Shown here one piece after another: positions 19,190-29,682 of a stretch of 64,000 nucleotides of DNA. The position numbers and the translations under genes were made by a program. The stretch comes from an uncultured Acetatifactor sp. (GTDB taxonomy: Bacteria > Bacillota > Clostridia > Lachnospirales > Lachnospiraceae), in NCBI GenBank assembly GCA_910584435.1, contig CAJUAP010000008.1, positions 26,482 to 90,481 on the forward strand, read 5' to 3'. The notes beneath the pieces are model-generated. The model searched no databases and was not told the origin of the DNA. It saw nothing but the letters and a program-made list of their open reading frames with translations. Each line of letters begins with the position of its first letter. Position 1 is the first letter of the stretch.

Positions 19190-20096
19190 AAAACTTACAA
19201 CATCGGAAGCAATTAAGCGCTTCTGGCACAGGCATTGGATGGGATATGCATTCCTTGCCCCTTTCGTGATATTGTTCACTATATTTATTGTAGCTCCTGT
19301 TGTAACTGCAATAGGCTTAAGCTTTACCAATTATAATATGATGCAGACACCCAAGTTTGTGGGGCTGAATAATTATAAGCTGTTGTTCCTGGATGATGAA
19401 GTATTTATGATAGGTTTGAGCAATACAATGAAGTTTGCGATTTTGACAGGACCTATCGGATATTTATTATCATTCTTTGCAGCGTGGGTTATCAATCAGC
19501 TGAAATTTAAACGGGCATTTGCTCTGGCGTTTTATGCGCCGTCCATTTGTAGCGGTATAGCAATGTCAACCGTGTGGATGGTTATTTTCTCCAGTGACCG
19601 TATGGGCTATCTGAATAATATTCTGCTGAATATGGGGCTGATAGATGAACCGATTCTGTGGAATACGGATCCCAATTATATCATGGGCGTTGTAATGTTC
19701 ATTTCACTGTGGATGAGTATGGGTACCGGATTCCTGGTATTCCTGGCAGGTCTTCAGAACGTGTCGAGATCCTATTATGAAGCCGCAGCAATTGACGGTG
19801 TGAAGAATAAGTTCCAGGAACTGTTCTATGTGACGCTGCCGATGATGAAGCCGCAGCTTCTGTTTGGTGCAATTAATGCAATTACAGGTGCATTCGGCGT
19901 GTTTGATATTGCAGTATCCGTAGCAGGTATGCCCAGCCCGAACTACGCAGCGCATACTATTGTGTCCCACCTATACGATTATGCGTTCATACGATTCCAG
20001 ATGGGATATGCATCGGCGGTAGCCGTAGTGTTGTTCGTTATCACTTTCGTGCTTGGCAAAATTGTTATGAGAGCATTGTCAAGTAAGGACGAATAA
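19182..20096 (+). CDS. ABC sugar importer permease (MalF/UgpA type)
   Basis: Inner-membrane permease with six hydrophobic segments and the EAA loop EAAAIDGVKNKFQELF followed by TLPMMKP, which contacts the ATPase. Length 304 aa is usual for the family. Its start overlaps the 3' end of the binding-protein gene by 8 nt. It pairs with the next permease; no ATPase gene is present in the window, so a shared MsmX-type ATPase elsewhere is expected. Confidence 0.93.
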   Translation: MNKKLTTSEAIKRFWHRHWMGYAFLAPFVILFTIFIVAPVVTAIGLSFTNYNMMQTPKFVGLNNYKLLFLDDEVFMIGLSNTMKFAILTGPIGYLLSFFAAWVINQLKFKRAFALAFYAPSICSGIAMSTVWMVIFSSDRMGYLNNILLNMGLIDEPILWNTDPNYIMGVVMFISLWMSMGTGFLVFLAGLQNVSRSYYEAAAIDGVKNKFQELFYVTLPMMKPQLLFGAINAITGAFGVFDIAVSVAGMPSPNYAAHTIVSHLYDYAFIRFQMGYASAVAVVLFVITFVLGKIVMRALSSKDE

Positions 20097-20141
20097 GACA
20101 GGAATCAGGACGAAAAATATGAATGAAAGAGAGGGACTACA

Positions 20142-21023
20142 ATGTTAAAGATTAGATGGTTCAGAGGCCAGTGGCTGCACGTCACCTTTGCAAGAGTATT
20201 GCTTTATGTGGTTATGATTGCGCTGGTGTGCTTTACCGCCCTGCCTTTGGTATACCTGATTAGTACCGCGTTTAAGCCGCTTGATGAACTTTTTGTATAC
20301 CCGCCGCAGTTTTTTGTGCGTAACCCTACTACTGCGAATTTCAGTGATTTGGTGGTTTCGCTGGGAAGCTCTACCGTACCGTTTACAAGGTACGCATTTA
20401 ACAGTATTGTTATCACGACTATCATTGTACTTTGTACCGTGATTGTGTCCTGTATGGGTGCTTACTCTCTGGTAAAACTGAATCCGCCCGGAGGAAAGTT
20501 CCTGTTTAACTTGATTTTGATTGCGTTAATGTTCTCCGCCCATGTTACTAAGATTCCCAGTTACATGGTGGTGAACGGTCTGGGACTGATCAATACATAT
20601 GGCGCTTTGATTCTGCCGAATATTGCAGTGGCATATAATATTTTCCTGATCAAACAGTTTATGGAGCAGTATCCCGATGAACTGCTGGAGGCAGCGAGAA
20701 TTGACGGCGCCGGAGAGATGAGGGTATTCCTTCAGATGGTTATGCCGGCATTAAAGCCTGCAACTGCCACATTGACAGTGTTTTCCTTTGTAAATAACTG
20801 GAATGATTATTTCTCTCCCTTGATTTATGTTACCAGCCAGGCAATGAAGACCCTTCCTCTGGCGCTGCAGACCATCGGCGGCGGCGCTGCCGGAATGTCC
20901 GTAGGACGTGCGGGTGCGGTTGCGGCAGCAACCTTCCTTATGACGGCTCCGACAGTGATTATCTTCGTTATCAAACAGGGGCAGGTTATGGAAACTATGA
21001 CATATTCAGGAATCAAAGGCTAA
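20142..21023 (+). CDS. ABC sugar importer permease (MalG/UgpE type)
   Basis: Second permease of the first importer (293 aa), with hydrophobic segments, FKPLDELFVYPPQFF after the first one, and the EAA loop EAARIDGAGEMRVFLQMVMP. ATG follows AGAGGGA. It lies 45 bp after its partner and 18 bp before the NHL-repeat gene, in one transcription unit. Confidence 0.93.
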   Translation: MLKIRWFRGQWLHVTFARVLLYVVMIALVCFTALPLVYLISTAFKPLDELFVYPPQFFVRNPTTANFSDLVVSLGSSTVPFTRYAFNSIVITTIIVLCTVIVSCMGAYSLVKLNPPGGKFLFNLILIALMFSAHVTKIPSYMVVNGLGLINTYGALILPNIAVAYNIFLIKQFMEQYPDELLEAARIDGAGEMRVFLQMVMPALKPATATLTVFSFVNNWNDYFSPLIYVTSQAMKTLPLALQTIGGGAAGMSVGRAGAVAAATFLMTAPTVIIFVIKQGQVMETMTYSGIKG

Positions 21024-21041
21024 TCGGAACGGAGGGAAGAT

Positions 21042-23198
21042 ATGAAGTCGCTGAAGAGAATAGGCATTGGCTTATTGGCCGGACTCACATGTATGTTTTC
21101 TGTTTCACAGACGGCATTGGCCGCCGGGTCAGATAATTATGTGACCGGTGATAATAATTATCGTCAGCCGGTTCCCCAGTCCTATAATGTGGTGAAGACG
21201 ATTAACAATATCGGGGACTATGAAGACGAAAAGCAGTACTTTAGCAATCCACAGGATCTTTTTGTAGATAAAGAAGATAATGTATATATTGTGGACAGCG
21301 GAAACAATCGAATTATTAAAATGAACAGTAAATATGAGACCGTAAATATCTTTTATGGTCCCGATAAGGCTTTCAGGAATCCCCAGGGTATTTTTGTGGA
21401 CGATGACGGGGATATGTATGTGGCGGATACGGACAACAGCCGTATTGTACATATGGACCCCAAGGGTAATTTTGTAGAAGAGTTTACCAACCCTGAGAGC
21501 TCCCTTGAGACAGGAACTGCTTTTTCACCTACAAAACTGATCGTAAGTAAGACGGGATATATTTATGTGGTCAGAGGTGAAAATATTATGTCCATTGACG
21601 GCAACGGTGAATTCAGAGGCTATTATGGACAGACCAACATAGGTTATGATCTGACAGAGGCACTGATGAGAATTTTCGCATCAGAGCAGCAGAAGAAATT
21701 TATTTCAAAGCGTCTTGCTTCTTCATATATCAATCTGACGCTGGGTGATGACGGCATGATTTATGCAACCAGTATGGAGAGGGAAGAAGGAGAGCTGAAG
21801 AAGCTGAATTCCATCGGCACTAACATATACAGAAAGTATAAAACCATCGGCAATGCCATCAGGAATCCTATCACGGATTTTATTAACAATAAGATATTGA
21901 AAGCCGTAGTGGCGGGCAATACTTTTAAATTCGGTGAGTATTTTAATGATGACGGTATGTATATGGAACCGGAGTTTGCTGATATCTGTGTTGACAGTGA
22001 AGGAATCGTTACGGTGATTGAGCGTCTGAACGGCAAGGTATATCAGTATGACCAGGACGGCAGAATGCTGGTGGCCTTTGGCGGAACGGGACAGAGGACG
22101 GGAACCTTTACCAGAACCGCAGCCATCGATGTGGACAGTGCCGGAAGGCTGTGGATTCTTGACAGAATCAGCTGTAATATCCAGGTGTTTGAACCTACGG
22201 AATTTATCCAGCTGGTGCATGCCGCAACTTCCGCTTATAACGATGGTGATTATACTACTTCTTATGATCTGTGGCGCCGTGTGCTGGCAATTGATGAGAA
22301 CTATGATTTGGCTCATGTGGGTATTGCCAGAGCTTATTACAAGCAGGGAGAGTATAAGCTTGCCATGGAAGAATGTGAGCTGGTAGGCGACAGAGATACT
22401 TATACAATGGCTTTCGATGAGTATAAGTATGTGGTTTTAAGACAGTATTTTGTATTAATTGTTTTCCTGGCAGTGGTCATTATTGCCGCAGTGATCATTC
22501 TGTTTAGTGTATTTAAAAAATATGCTAAGAAATGTTATTGGAATTATTTAAACCACAAGGAAAAGAAGATGGGTATCGGACAGGGAATTATGTACTCCTT
22601 CTATACACTGCTTCACCCTATTGACACCTTGGAGGGTATCCGGTATAACCGTGCCAGAATTAATATGGCAGTGCCTTTTATTCTGATGATAACGGCATAC
22701 ATAGTGCGGATGGCGTATTTGTATATTGTCCATTTCCCGTTGGCTTCCATAGAGCTTGGAGATGTCAATCCTGTATTTGAAGCAGTGAAGCTTTGGATTG
22801 TTCCCATTTCCTGGATTCCGGCATCCTTTATGGCCACCAGTATCTCCGGCGGTGAGAGTAAGATCTCAGAGATTACCTTTACATCGATGCTTTCTTTAGT
22901 ACCTTATATTGTAATCAATGTGCCTTTGATGTTCCTTTCCAATATTTTGTCGAAGACGCAGAGATCCTGGTATGGAGTGTTCACGGCTTTGGCGTATGTG
23001 GGTCTTTTCCTGATATTGCTGATGGCGATGAAGATATTGAACAATTATACCTTAAAGAAGACAATCGGCATGATGTTTGTCTCGGCGTTTATGATGCTGG
23101 TTATCTGGCTGGTATTATTATTGTGTTATGTCCTGACAGGCAGAGTGATTCAGTTTGTCGTTGAAATTATGAACGAATTTAAGCTGAATTTCCTATGA
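21042..23198 (+). CDS. NHL-repeat/TPR/Yip1-domain membrane protein
   Basis: A 718-residue envelope protein of unknown function. It starts with a signal peptide (cleavage near ALAAG). NHL beta-propeller repeats cover about 60-370 (FVDKEDNVYIVDSGNNRIIKM, FVDDDGDMYVADTDNSRIV, VDSAGRLWILDR). A short TPR-like segment spans about 395-450 (AHVGIARAYYKQGEYKLAM). A transmembrane helix lies near 470-490, and a C-terminal Yip1-like domain carries four or five helices (from HPIDTLEGIRYNRA). The propeller and TPR would lie outside the cell and the Yip1 part in the membrane. It sits between two importer sets, so a scaffold or assembly role for uptake is a reasonable inference. Confidence 0.82.
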   Translation: MKSLKRIGIGLLAGLTCMFSVSQTALAAGSDNYVTGDNNYRQPVPQSYNVVKTINNIGDYEDEKQYFSNPQDLFVDKEDNVYIVDSGNNRIIKMNSKYETVNIFYGPDKAFRNPQGIFVDDDGDMYVADTDNSRIVHMDPKGNFVEEFTNPESSLETGTAFSPTKLIVSKTGYIYVVRGENIMSIDGNGEFRGYYGQTNIGYDLTEALMRIFASEQQKKFISKRLASSYINLTLGDDGMIYATSMEREEGELKKLNSIGTNIYRKYKTIGNAIRNPITDFINNKILKAVVAGNTFKFGEYFNDDGMYMEPEFADICVDSEGIVTVIERLNGKVYQYDQDGRMLVAFGGTGQRTGTFTRTAAIDVDSAGRLWILDRISCNIQVFEPTEFIQLVHAATSAYNDGDYTTSYDLWRRVLAIDENYDLAHVGIARAYYKQGEYKLAMEECELVGDRDTYTMAFDEYKYVVLRQYFVLIVFLAVVIIAAVIILFSVFKKYAKKCYWNYLNHKEKKMGIGQGIMYSFYTLLHPIDTLEGIRYNRARINMAVPFILMITAYIVRMAYLYIVHFPLASIELGDVNPVFEAVKLWIVPISWIPASFMATSISGGESKISEITFTSMLSLVPYIVINVPLMFLSNILSKTQRSWYGVFTALAYVGLFLILLMAMKILNNYTLKKTIGMMFVSAFMMLVIWLVLLLCYVLTGRVIQFVVEIMNEFKLNFL

Positions 23199-23249
23199 TA
23201 AGGAATGAGCGGCCTGAGATGATACGGCAGAAAGGAGCAGAGGACTTTT

Positions 23250-25538
23250 ATGGTTAAGAAGTTTTTGAAGGAAAGGCTCGGCACCATAATACTCTTCGTA
23301 ATTGTAATAGTATTTCTCATCTGGGGATATTTCAGTATAGAGGAAGCCAGATCCAATGCCATTACTTATAACGAAGATTATGAAGCACCCGAGGGGGATG
23401 TGGATTTTACCATTCCGGGCGAGTATGTGTCTGTCGCCAAAACGGATAGCCTGGAGCTTTTCTATAATGAAGCAAAGGGTGCAATTCAGGTAAAGGATTT
23501 GGAGAGCGGATATCTCTGGAAGGGTATCTGCGATGATGAGGTGTATGATTTGGGCACTGGCAGTGTAAACGGTCTGTGGAGAGCATACCTGCAGTCATCC
23601 ATTACAATTACCTATAACAATCTGAAGAAGCGTGATTCCGGTTCCAAGAAAGAATATGTGGGCAGAGAATGCGGTTCCATAGAGACGGAATATATTACCA
23701 ACGGTGTTTCTGTCACTTATGGCTTCCTTACACCGGGAATTTATGTTACAGTAGAGTATGTACTGGAAGATGATCAATTTGTTGTCAGGGTTCCGGTTGA
23801 CAAGATTCGTGAAGAGACGGTATTTGCCGTGTCTACAATAGAGCTGCTGCCTTATTTCGGCGCGTCCCACAGCGATGCTGTGAAGGACGGGTATCTGTTT
23901 TACCCTGACGGGAGCGGCGCGATTACAACTTATGCGAAGGCGGATACCAGACCTTCCGATGTGACAGCGGCAACATATTATACTTATACGAACAAAAATG
24001 TTAATTTCACAAATCTCTGGCAGTATGATCAATATAACCGTTATACGGCGGCAATGCCCGTGTTCGGAATTAAGAACGGTGACAATGCTTTCCTGGCCGC
24101 TTTTACGGAGAATGGGGAGAATGCCGGCGTGACGGTATATCCTTCAGGATATGTGGTGGATTTGAACCATGCGGGCTTTGAGATCTATGTCAGAAACACC
24201 TACAATGTAAATATGTACTCCATGTCAACCAGTATTGATGCGTCTGTGACGGGCGGTACAGTGGAGAGAGTGGATAAGACTTTGATTCCGGAGAACAGGG
24301 AGGTGCGTTATTTCTTCCTGAACGGAGACGAAGCAAATTACAGCGGTATGGCTAATGTATATCGGGAGTATCTGCTGGAGAACAATATGCTGTCAAATTC
24401 CATTTCTGATGGAGCCGGAATGCCGCTGGCACTGAATCTGCTGATGGGTACTACAAAAGAAGGTATGATATTTGATGAGTATATTCCCATGACAGATTTT
24501 GAAGAAGCGCAGGAGATTATGGAACGGCTGAAGGAACGGGGCATTTCCGATATGGAAGTGGTGCTGAAGGCATGGATGAAGGACTATGACAATTATGAAG
24601 ATTGGGGGCCGGCAAAACAGCTTGGCGGTACGGGCGGTCTTAAGGATTTGAATGAATATCTTTCTTCTTCCAATAACATACATACTTATCTGGAAAACTG
24701 TATTATGTTTGCCACTTCAGAGACCAGTGGTGTGGATGAGAAGAAGGATGTCGCTTATGACGGTCTGAACCTGGAGATCAGTGCATCGGATTTTGACGGT
24801 ACAATTTATTACATCATGAATCCGCTGGCAGCGTACAATCGAAATAATAATTTCCTTGATAAATTGGAGAAATATGATATACTGGGTGTAGCATATGATG
24901 ATGTGGGTCAGTATGCTTATGCGGATCACAATGAGCAGGCGCCCTATTTGAAATCGGAAACGGTTGTACGGCTGAGGGAATTGCTGGGCGCTTCTGAGGG
25001 TACCGGAAGAAATGTGGCAGTGTTAGGTGCTAATCAGTATGTATACAGTTATGCGGATTATCTCTATGGCTTGAGAGAGGATAATTACGGTCTTGTTATT
25101 ACGGATTATGAAGTTCCTTTTATACAGATGGTGGTGTCAGGGCTGATTCCTTATTCTACGGAAGGAGCGGGAAATCTGGCATATGATTTGCAGGTGCAGA
25201 AGTTAAAATGGATTGAACATGGTTCCCTTCCTTTCTTCTATCTGACTTATGAATCGGCACTGAATCTGCGTGACACAGGCTATGATGCACTGTTCAGTTC
25301 TACCTATGCGGACTGGGAAGACATAGTGGTGGATACTTACAAAGAATTTCAGGAGAACTTTTCCTGTGTCTATGGAGAGCAGATAGTAAGCCATAAGATT
25401 CTTACGGATGATGTAAAGTGTGTGAAATACGGCAATGGTGTAAGCGTGTATGTCAATTATGGCGATGAAGAGACAACGGCGGACGGCGTGACGATACCCG
25501 CTAAGGATTATGTAGTAGTAAGGGGAGGTGAGCAGTGA
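23250..25538 (+). CDS. DUF5696 family membrane-anchored protein
   Basis: A 762-residue protein with one N-terminal membrane segment (LGTIILFVIVIVFLIWGYF) and a large outer part. The sequence matches the DUF5696 type by its beta-rich N-terminal half (KGAIQVKDLESGYLWKG) and its YPDGSGAI and MANVYREYLLENN segments; the C-terminal half looks TIM-barrel-like. This family accompanies carbohydrate ABC importers in Firmicutes and has no established activity that I know; a glycoside-hydrolase-like role is possible but no catalytic pair can be assigned. ATG follows AAAGGAGCAGAGG. Its stop overlaps the next gene's start region. Confidence 0.78.
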   Translation: MVKKFLKERLGTIILFVIVIVFLIWGYFSIEEARSNAITYNEDYEAPEGDVDFTIPGEYVSVAKTDSLELFYNEAKGAIQVKDLESGYLWKGICDDEVYDLGTGSVNGLWRAYLQSSITITYNNLKKRDSGSKKEYVGRECGSIETEYITNGVSVTYGFLTPGIYVTVEYVLEDDQFVVRVPVDKIREETVFAVSTIELLPYFGASHSDAVKDGYLFYPDGSGAITTYAKADTRPSDVTAATYYTYTNKNVNFTNLWQYDQYNRYTAAMPVFGIKNGDNAFLAAFTENGENAGVTVYPSGYVVDLNHAGFEIYVRNTYNVNMYSMSTSIDASVTGGTVERVDKTLIPENREVRYFFLNGDEANYSGMANVYREYLLENNMLSNSISDGAGMPLALNLLMGTTKEGMIFDEYIPMTDFEEAQEIMERLKERGISDMEVVLKAWMKDYDNYEDWGPAKQLGGTGGLKDLNEYLSSSNNIHTYLENCIMFATSETSGVDEKKDVAYDGLNLEISASDFDGTIYYIMNPLAAYNRNNNFLDKLEKYDILGVAYDDVGQYAYADHNEQAPYLKSETVVRLRELLGASEGTGRNVAVLGANQYVYSYADYLYGLREDNYGLVITDYEVPFIQMVVSGLIPYSTEGAGNLAYDLQVQKLKWIEHGSLPFFYLTYESALNLRDTGYDALFSSTYADWEDIVVDTYKEFQENFSCVYGEQIVSHKILTDDVKCVKYGNGVSVYVNYGDEETTADGVTIPAKDYVVVRGGEQ

Positions 25539-26566
25539 TGAGCGAAGGCAAAGTGAATAAGGATTCTTCCAAGCCGAATAAAACTGCGGATTCAGCCAAA
25601 GAGCCGGCTAAGAAGGGGGGAACCAAGAAATTCAAAATGGATTTGAATGCAAGAAATTCCCTTAAGGGCCTGGTGTTCGTATCACCTTTTATTGTGGGTA
25701 TTATCGCGTTCTTTGTCTATCCCATATGTCTTTCGATACGTCTGAGTGTGGCTGAATCGGTGGCTATTGTGGGAATGCAGGTTCAGGGATTCACAGTGGA
25801 TAATTTTGTGAGAGCTTTTGTGGTTGACACGACATTTTTGCCGACTTTTGCCACAGCAGTGAAACAGACACTTACGCAGTTCCCCCTGACGATTGTGCTT
25901 TCTTTGATTATTGCGGTGCTTTTGAACAGGGATATTAAGTGCAGAGGTTTGTTCCGGGTGATTTTTTTCATCCCTTTCCTTTTAGGAAGCGGCGAGGTTA
26001 TGCAGCAGCTTCTGAACCAGGGCGTGGATCGAACCGTTCTTAATGTGATGGACGGCCGGCTGATTCCCTATAATGTATTGAGCTATTTCGGAGATACCGT
26101 GATGGAAGTGGTGCAGAATGTCATGGGTGTGCTGGTGACAGTGCTATGGGGCAGCGGCGTGCAGATATTGCTGTTTCTGTCCGGACTTCAGGGTATTTCC
26201 CCTTCTCTGTATGAGGCAGCGAAGATTGACGGAGCAACGGAATGGGAGATTTTCTGGAAGGTTACGATTCCTATGATTTCTCCTATGATGCTGTTAAACA
26301 TTGTATATACAGTGGTAAATTCCTTTACCAATATTTCCAATCCATTGTTGGAATATATTCAGGGATACGGATTTGATAAGGCAGAGTTCGCTTATGGAGC
26401 TGCGATGGGATGGATTTATTTTGCCTTTATCGGTGTGTTGGTTGGTATTATATTTGCGGCAATGAAGGGATTTATGCACACCAATGAAGTAGAGGAGGTA
26501 AAGAAGCGTGAGCGTAAGCACAGAGTATTCACAATCGAAAAAGCGCCAAAGCGCACTTTTGACTAA
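25538..26566 (+). CDS. ABC sugar importer permease, second set
   Basis: Permease with a basic, Lys-rich cytoplasmic N-terminus (about 50 residues), six membrane segments, and the EAA loop EAAKIDGATEWEIFWKVTIP. ATG 25538 follows GGAGG by 9 nt; GTG at 25535 one codon upstream is equally possible. The start overlaps the DUF5696 stop. The family resembles YesP/LplB-type permeases of pectin importers by context. Confidence 0.93.
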   Translation: MSEGKVNKDSSKPNKTADSAKEPAKKGGTKKFKMDLNARNSLKGLVFVSPFIVGIIAFFVYPICLSIRLSVAESVAIVGMQVQGFTVDNFVRAFVVDTTFLPTFATAVKQTLTQFPLTIVLSLIIAVLLNRDIKCRGLFRVIFFIPFLLGSGEVMQQLLNQGVDRTVLNVMDGRLIPYNVLSYFGDTVMEVVQNVMGVLVTVLWGSGVQILLFLSGLQGISPSLYEAAKIDGATEWEIFWKVTIPMISPMMLLNIVYTVVNSFTNISNPLLEYIQGYGFDKAEFAYGAAMGWIYFAFIGVLVGIIFAAMKGFMHTNEVEEVKKRERKHRVFTIEKAPKRTFD

Positions 26567-27521
26567 TTTACAGCTGCGTTGGAGGCTGTTTAAGAGAAAA
26601 TATGCTACTTCCACCGGAGCAAAGCACATTATTGTGAGGTTGGTCATGTATCTGCTGATATTGGGGCTTGCATTTGTGTTCCTTTATCCGTTCCTCTACA
26701 TGATAACCACTTCTCTGATGTCCAATGCGGATTTGGATAGTTCCTCTGTCAATTGGATTCCTACAGAGATAAAGTTTGAGAATTATGCGATTGCAGCGCA
26801 GCTGATGAATGGTCTTGACTATGCGAGAAATTCATTGTTTGTGACGGTTGCGGCTTCTTTTGGGCACCTGATAGCTTGTTCTTTTATCGGCTATGGCTTT
26901 GCGAGATACAATTTCCCTTTTAAAAAGGTGCTGTTTGGCTGTGTATTGCTGTCATTTATCGTTCCGACACAGACAATTATCATTCCTTTGTACCTGACCT
27001 ATTCCAATCTGGGATGGCTGGATACATATATACCGCTGATTGTGCCTGCATTCTTCGGCTTCGGCTTAAGGGGGGCGTTATATGTGTTCCTCTTCCGCCA
27101 GTTTTATCTTACGGTGCCTAAGAGCCTGGAGGAAGCGGCAAGAATTGACGGCTGCGGATTTCTGATGACGTATTGGAGAATTGTGTTCCCGTTGGCAAAG
27201 GCTACTTTGGTAGTGGCTTTGGTGCTCTCAGTGGTATGGCATTGGAATGATTTCTATGAATCCGGCCTCTATATCAGCAGCGCCAGCAAGGGATTTCTTC
27301 CGCCAAGATTGAGTCTGATTATATCGGCGGCTTCGGCGCTTCCGGAGAAACAGGCGGAGATGTTACGTGCCCTGGGTCTGGATGATGGTGAGGATACTTT
27401 GAATAATGCGGTGGTCATGGCGGGAGCTATGATTATCAGCGCTCCGGTGCTTGTATTCTTTGCATTTGCCCAGAGACAGTTCATGCAGGGTATTGAGAGA
27501 ACAGGTATTACCGGTGAATAA
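26508..27521 (+). CDS. ABC sugar importer permease, second set (partner)
   Basis: A 337-residue permease with the EAA loop EAARIDGCGFLMTYWRIVFP and six hydrophobic segments. It starts at GTG 26508 behind GAGGAGGT, inside the last 59 bp of its partner gene, so the two are translationally coupled. About 40 hydrophilic residues precede the first helix. It pairs with 25538-26566 and the binding protein that follows. Confidence 0.92.
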   Translation: MSVSTEYSQSKKRQSALLTNLQLRWRLFKRKYATSTGAKHIIVRLVMYLLILGLAFVFLYPFLYMITTSLMSNADLDSSSVNWIPTEIKFENYAIAAQLMNGLDYARNSLFVTVAASFGHLIACSFIGYGFARYNFPFKKVLFGCVLLSFIVPTQTIIIPLYLTYSNLGWLDTYIPLIVPAFFGFGLRGALYVFLFRQFYLTVPKSLEEAARIDGCGFLMTYWRIVFPLAKATLVVALVLSVVWHWNDFYESGLYISSASKGFLPPRLSLIISAASALPEKQAEMLRALGLDDGEDTLNNAVVMAGAMIISAPVLVFFAFAQRQFMQGIERTGITGE

Positions 27522-27530
27522 TATGGAGAG

Positions 27531-27556
27531 AGAATGTCTTTAATTTACGACATTCT
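27531..27556 (+). repeat. Intercistronic stem-loop before the binding-protein gene
   Basis: AGAATGTC (27531-27538) pairs with GACATTCT (27549-27556) with a 10-nt loop and no T run. Such stem-loops between permease and binding-protein genes can shield the downstream mRNA from decay and raise binding-protein levels; that role is inferred. Confidence 0.4.
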
Positions 27557-27647
27557 GTAAAAGTATGGTAGCTGTGCGGGGAGGGATGCTTTCCCAGAAG
27601 CGTTCCTTCTTCCGCTGGTTATAAATTATTTATCATGGAGGTAAAAA

Positions 27648-29585
27648 ATGAAAAAGAAGTTAGCGAGCAAGGTGATTGCCGGTGTGTTGACTTCCGCTAT
27701 GGTTCTTGGTATGGCGGCGTGCGGCAATGATAACCAGGGCAACAGTTCTGAAAATTCTTCAGGCAATAGCCAGAGCAGTACGCCGGACAGCGGCAGTAGT
27801 GCTACAACCCCGGAAAATTCAGGAAGTGCTTCTTCGGAGAATCCAGGGGGAGGTGATAGTGCAAATACGCCTATCAGCATTACGGTGTCTCTGCCCGGTG
27901 ACAATGTACTGGCAGAAGAAGGTACGGATGAGCATTATTTGAAGCTGATCTCAGAGATTAATGCCTATGCCAATGTAAATGCAAGTTTTGATATCAGGCT
28001 GGAGAGTACTTATTCAAAGCAGTTAGTATTGCGCTATGCAGCTCAGGATGTGGCGGATGTTATGAGAATCTACACGGATGCCGTTTTCTGGTCTGCATGT
28101 GTGGGCGGCGGTACTTATACAGTGGATGAGCCGGAGTTTGATGCGAACGGCGACCCGGTTATGGTGGATGAACTGGATGAAAACGGACAGCCTAAGAAGG
28201 ATGAGAACGGCAACGTAATTCAGGTACAGAAGACAAATCCGGTAGAGGTTACTGTCGCTGACGGATTGTTCTGGGATTTGACAGACTACATTGATGATTA
28301 TGACAACCTGAAAACAATTCCGGAGGCTACACGTGCGGCAGCTTCCTACAACGGCAGAATGTATTTTATTCCTTTGTCAAGAACATTGGCACGTAACGGT
28401 GTGGGATTCCGGAAGGATTGGTGCGAGAAGCTGAATCTTGCATTCTGGAATAAGATAGAAGCAGGCGAAGATCCTACATGGGATGATTTCTATGACATGC
28501 TCTACGCATTTACCTATAATGATCCCGATGGCAACGGCCTGAATGATACCTGTGGTCTGCTGCTTGACCAGTGGATGGGCCAGGATATGTGGAATAACGT
28601 AGGCGTATGGTTCGGCGCTCCCAATGAGTGGGGAATTGACGAAAACGGCGATCTGGTTTATAAGCTGATGACTGATGAGTATAAGGCAATGCTGAAAGCT
28701 GCACGTCAGCTGTATGAGGATGGTTTGATTAACGACGGTTCTCAGAGCGGTGTACCTGCCTGGTATGAGATCGGCCCTGGTAAATCCCGTAATGAGCTTC
28801 AGAAGAGCCTTGGCGGCGCAAGCATCCAGAACCTGGACTACATGCGTAAGATTGAGACGACTCTGGAGAAGGACGGCGTAGGCGGAGCTACAGAAGATGC
28901 ACCTATTTTCTGGCTGAATGGTTATGTTACCACCGAGTCCGGAAATTATGAGCCTCATTGCTATCCTACAAGCGGTTTCAGCGGCGGACTTGCAATTACC
29001 AAGAAAAACATTAAGACAGAAGAGCAGCTCAAGCAAGTTCTTCAGTTCATCAATGACATGGCTGACGGCGAAGCAATGAATCTGATTGAGTACGGCTGGG
29101 AAGGCGAAACCTACGAGATAGACGAGGACGGTTATGTTAAGCTGTGGCTTGAAAATGATGAAGAGGCCAAAGCAAAGCTGGAAGCTGCAGGCGTGGCTGA
29201 CACGAAGTACAGAAATGGTTTCAACCAGATTATCTGCTATTATACTGCAGAAGAGAACGCAAGACCTGTTGAGACAGCACCTGCAAAGGGCGCTATCCAG
29301 ATAAGAGAGAACGAATTGTATGAAGCAGATATTCCTCTTACAGTACCTAACTATGGCGCTTCTTTCTATCAGACTAAGACTTATGTAAACGATGGCGCAG
29401 CTCTTGACGCAATTATCTATGGTACCGATCAGTTGACAGAAGGCTCAAGAGGATGCCAGCTGGCATATATTATGGGCGAAATCGATGACGCGGGTCTTGA
29501 GGCAGCAATCGACCAGTGGTGGGCTGCAGGCGGCGAGCAGTGGACAAAGGAAATCAACGAAGCTTATCATGCAGCAGGAAACTAA
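27648..29585 (+). CDS. Extracellular sugar-binding lipoprotein of the second importer
   Basis: A 645-residue lipoprotein with signal peptide and lipobox (GMAACGN), then a Ser/Asn/Gly-rich linker (about 25-75) and a large solute-binding domain resembling YtcQ/LplA-type proteins (VADVMRIYTDAVFWSA, GRMYFIPLSRTLARNGVGFRKDW). It contains acidic, possibly calcium-binding repeats such as FDANGDP and DENGNVI and DPDGNGLND. ATG follows GGAGG. It is last in the importer block and precedes a strong terminator. By context it may bind rhamnogalacturonan oligosaccharides. Confidence 0.9.
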   Translation: MKKKLASKVIAGVLTSAMVLGMAACGNDNQGNSSENSSGNSQSSTPDSGSSATTPENSGSASSENPGGGDSANTPISITVSLPGDNVLAEEGTDEHYLKLISEINAYANVNASFDIRLESTYSKQLVLRYAAQDVADVMRIYTDAVFWSACVGGGTYTVDEPEFDANGDPVMVDELDENGQPKKDENGNVIQVQKTNPVEVTVADGLFWDLTDYIDDYDNLKTIPEATRAAASYNGRMYFIPLSRTLARNGVGFRKDWCEKLNLAFWNKIEAGEDPTWDDFYDMLYAFTYNDPDGNGLNDTCGLLLDQWMGQDMWNNVGVWFGAPNEWGIDENGDLVYKLMTDEYKAMLKAARQLYEDGLINDGSQSGVPAWYEIGPGKSRNELQKSLGGASIQNLDYMRKIETTLEKDGVGGATEDAPIFWLNGYVTTESGNYEPHCYPTSGFSGGLAITKKNIKTEEQLKQVLQFINDMADGEAMNLIEYGWEGETYEIDEDGYVKLWLENDEEAKAKLEAAGVADTKYRNGFNQIICYYTAEENARPVETAPAKGAIQIRENELYEADIPLTVPNYGASFYQTKTYVNDGAALDAIIYGTDQLTEGSRGCQLAYIMGEIDDAGLEAAIDQWWAAGGEQWTKEINEAYHAAGN

Positions 29586-29682
29586 TGTCCAAACATTGAA
29601 TCTGTGTAATGAAAAGGTGCCATGCAGATACGCTGGGAAGATTCTGCATGATGAGCCTGATAAGGAACAGATATGAAAAGAG

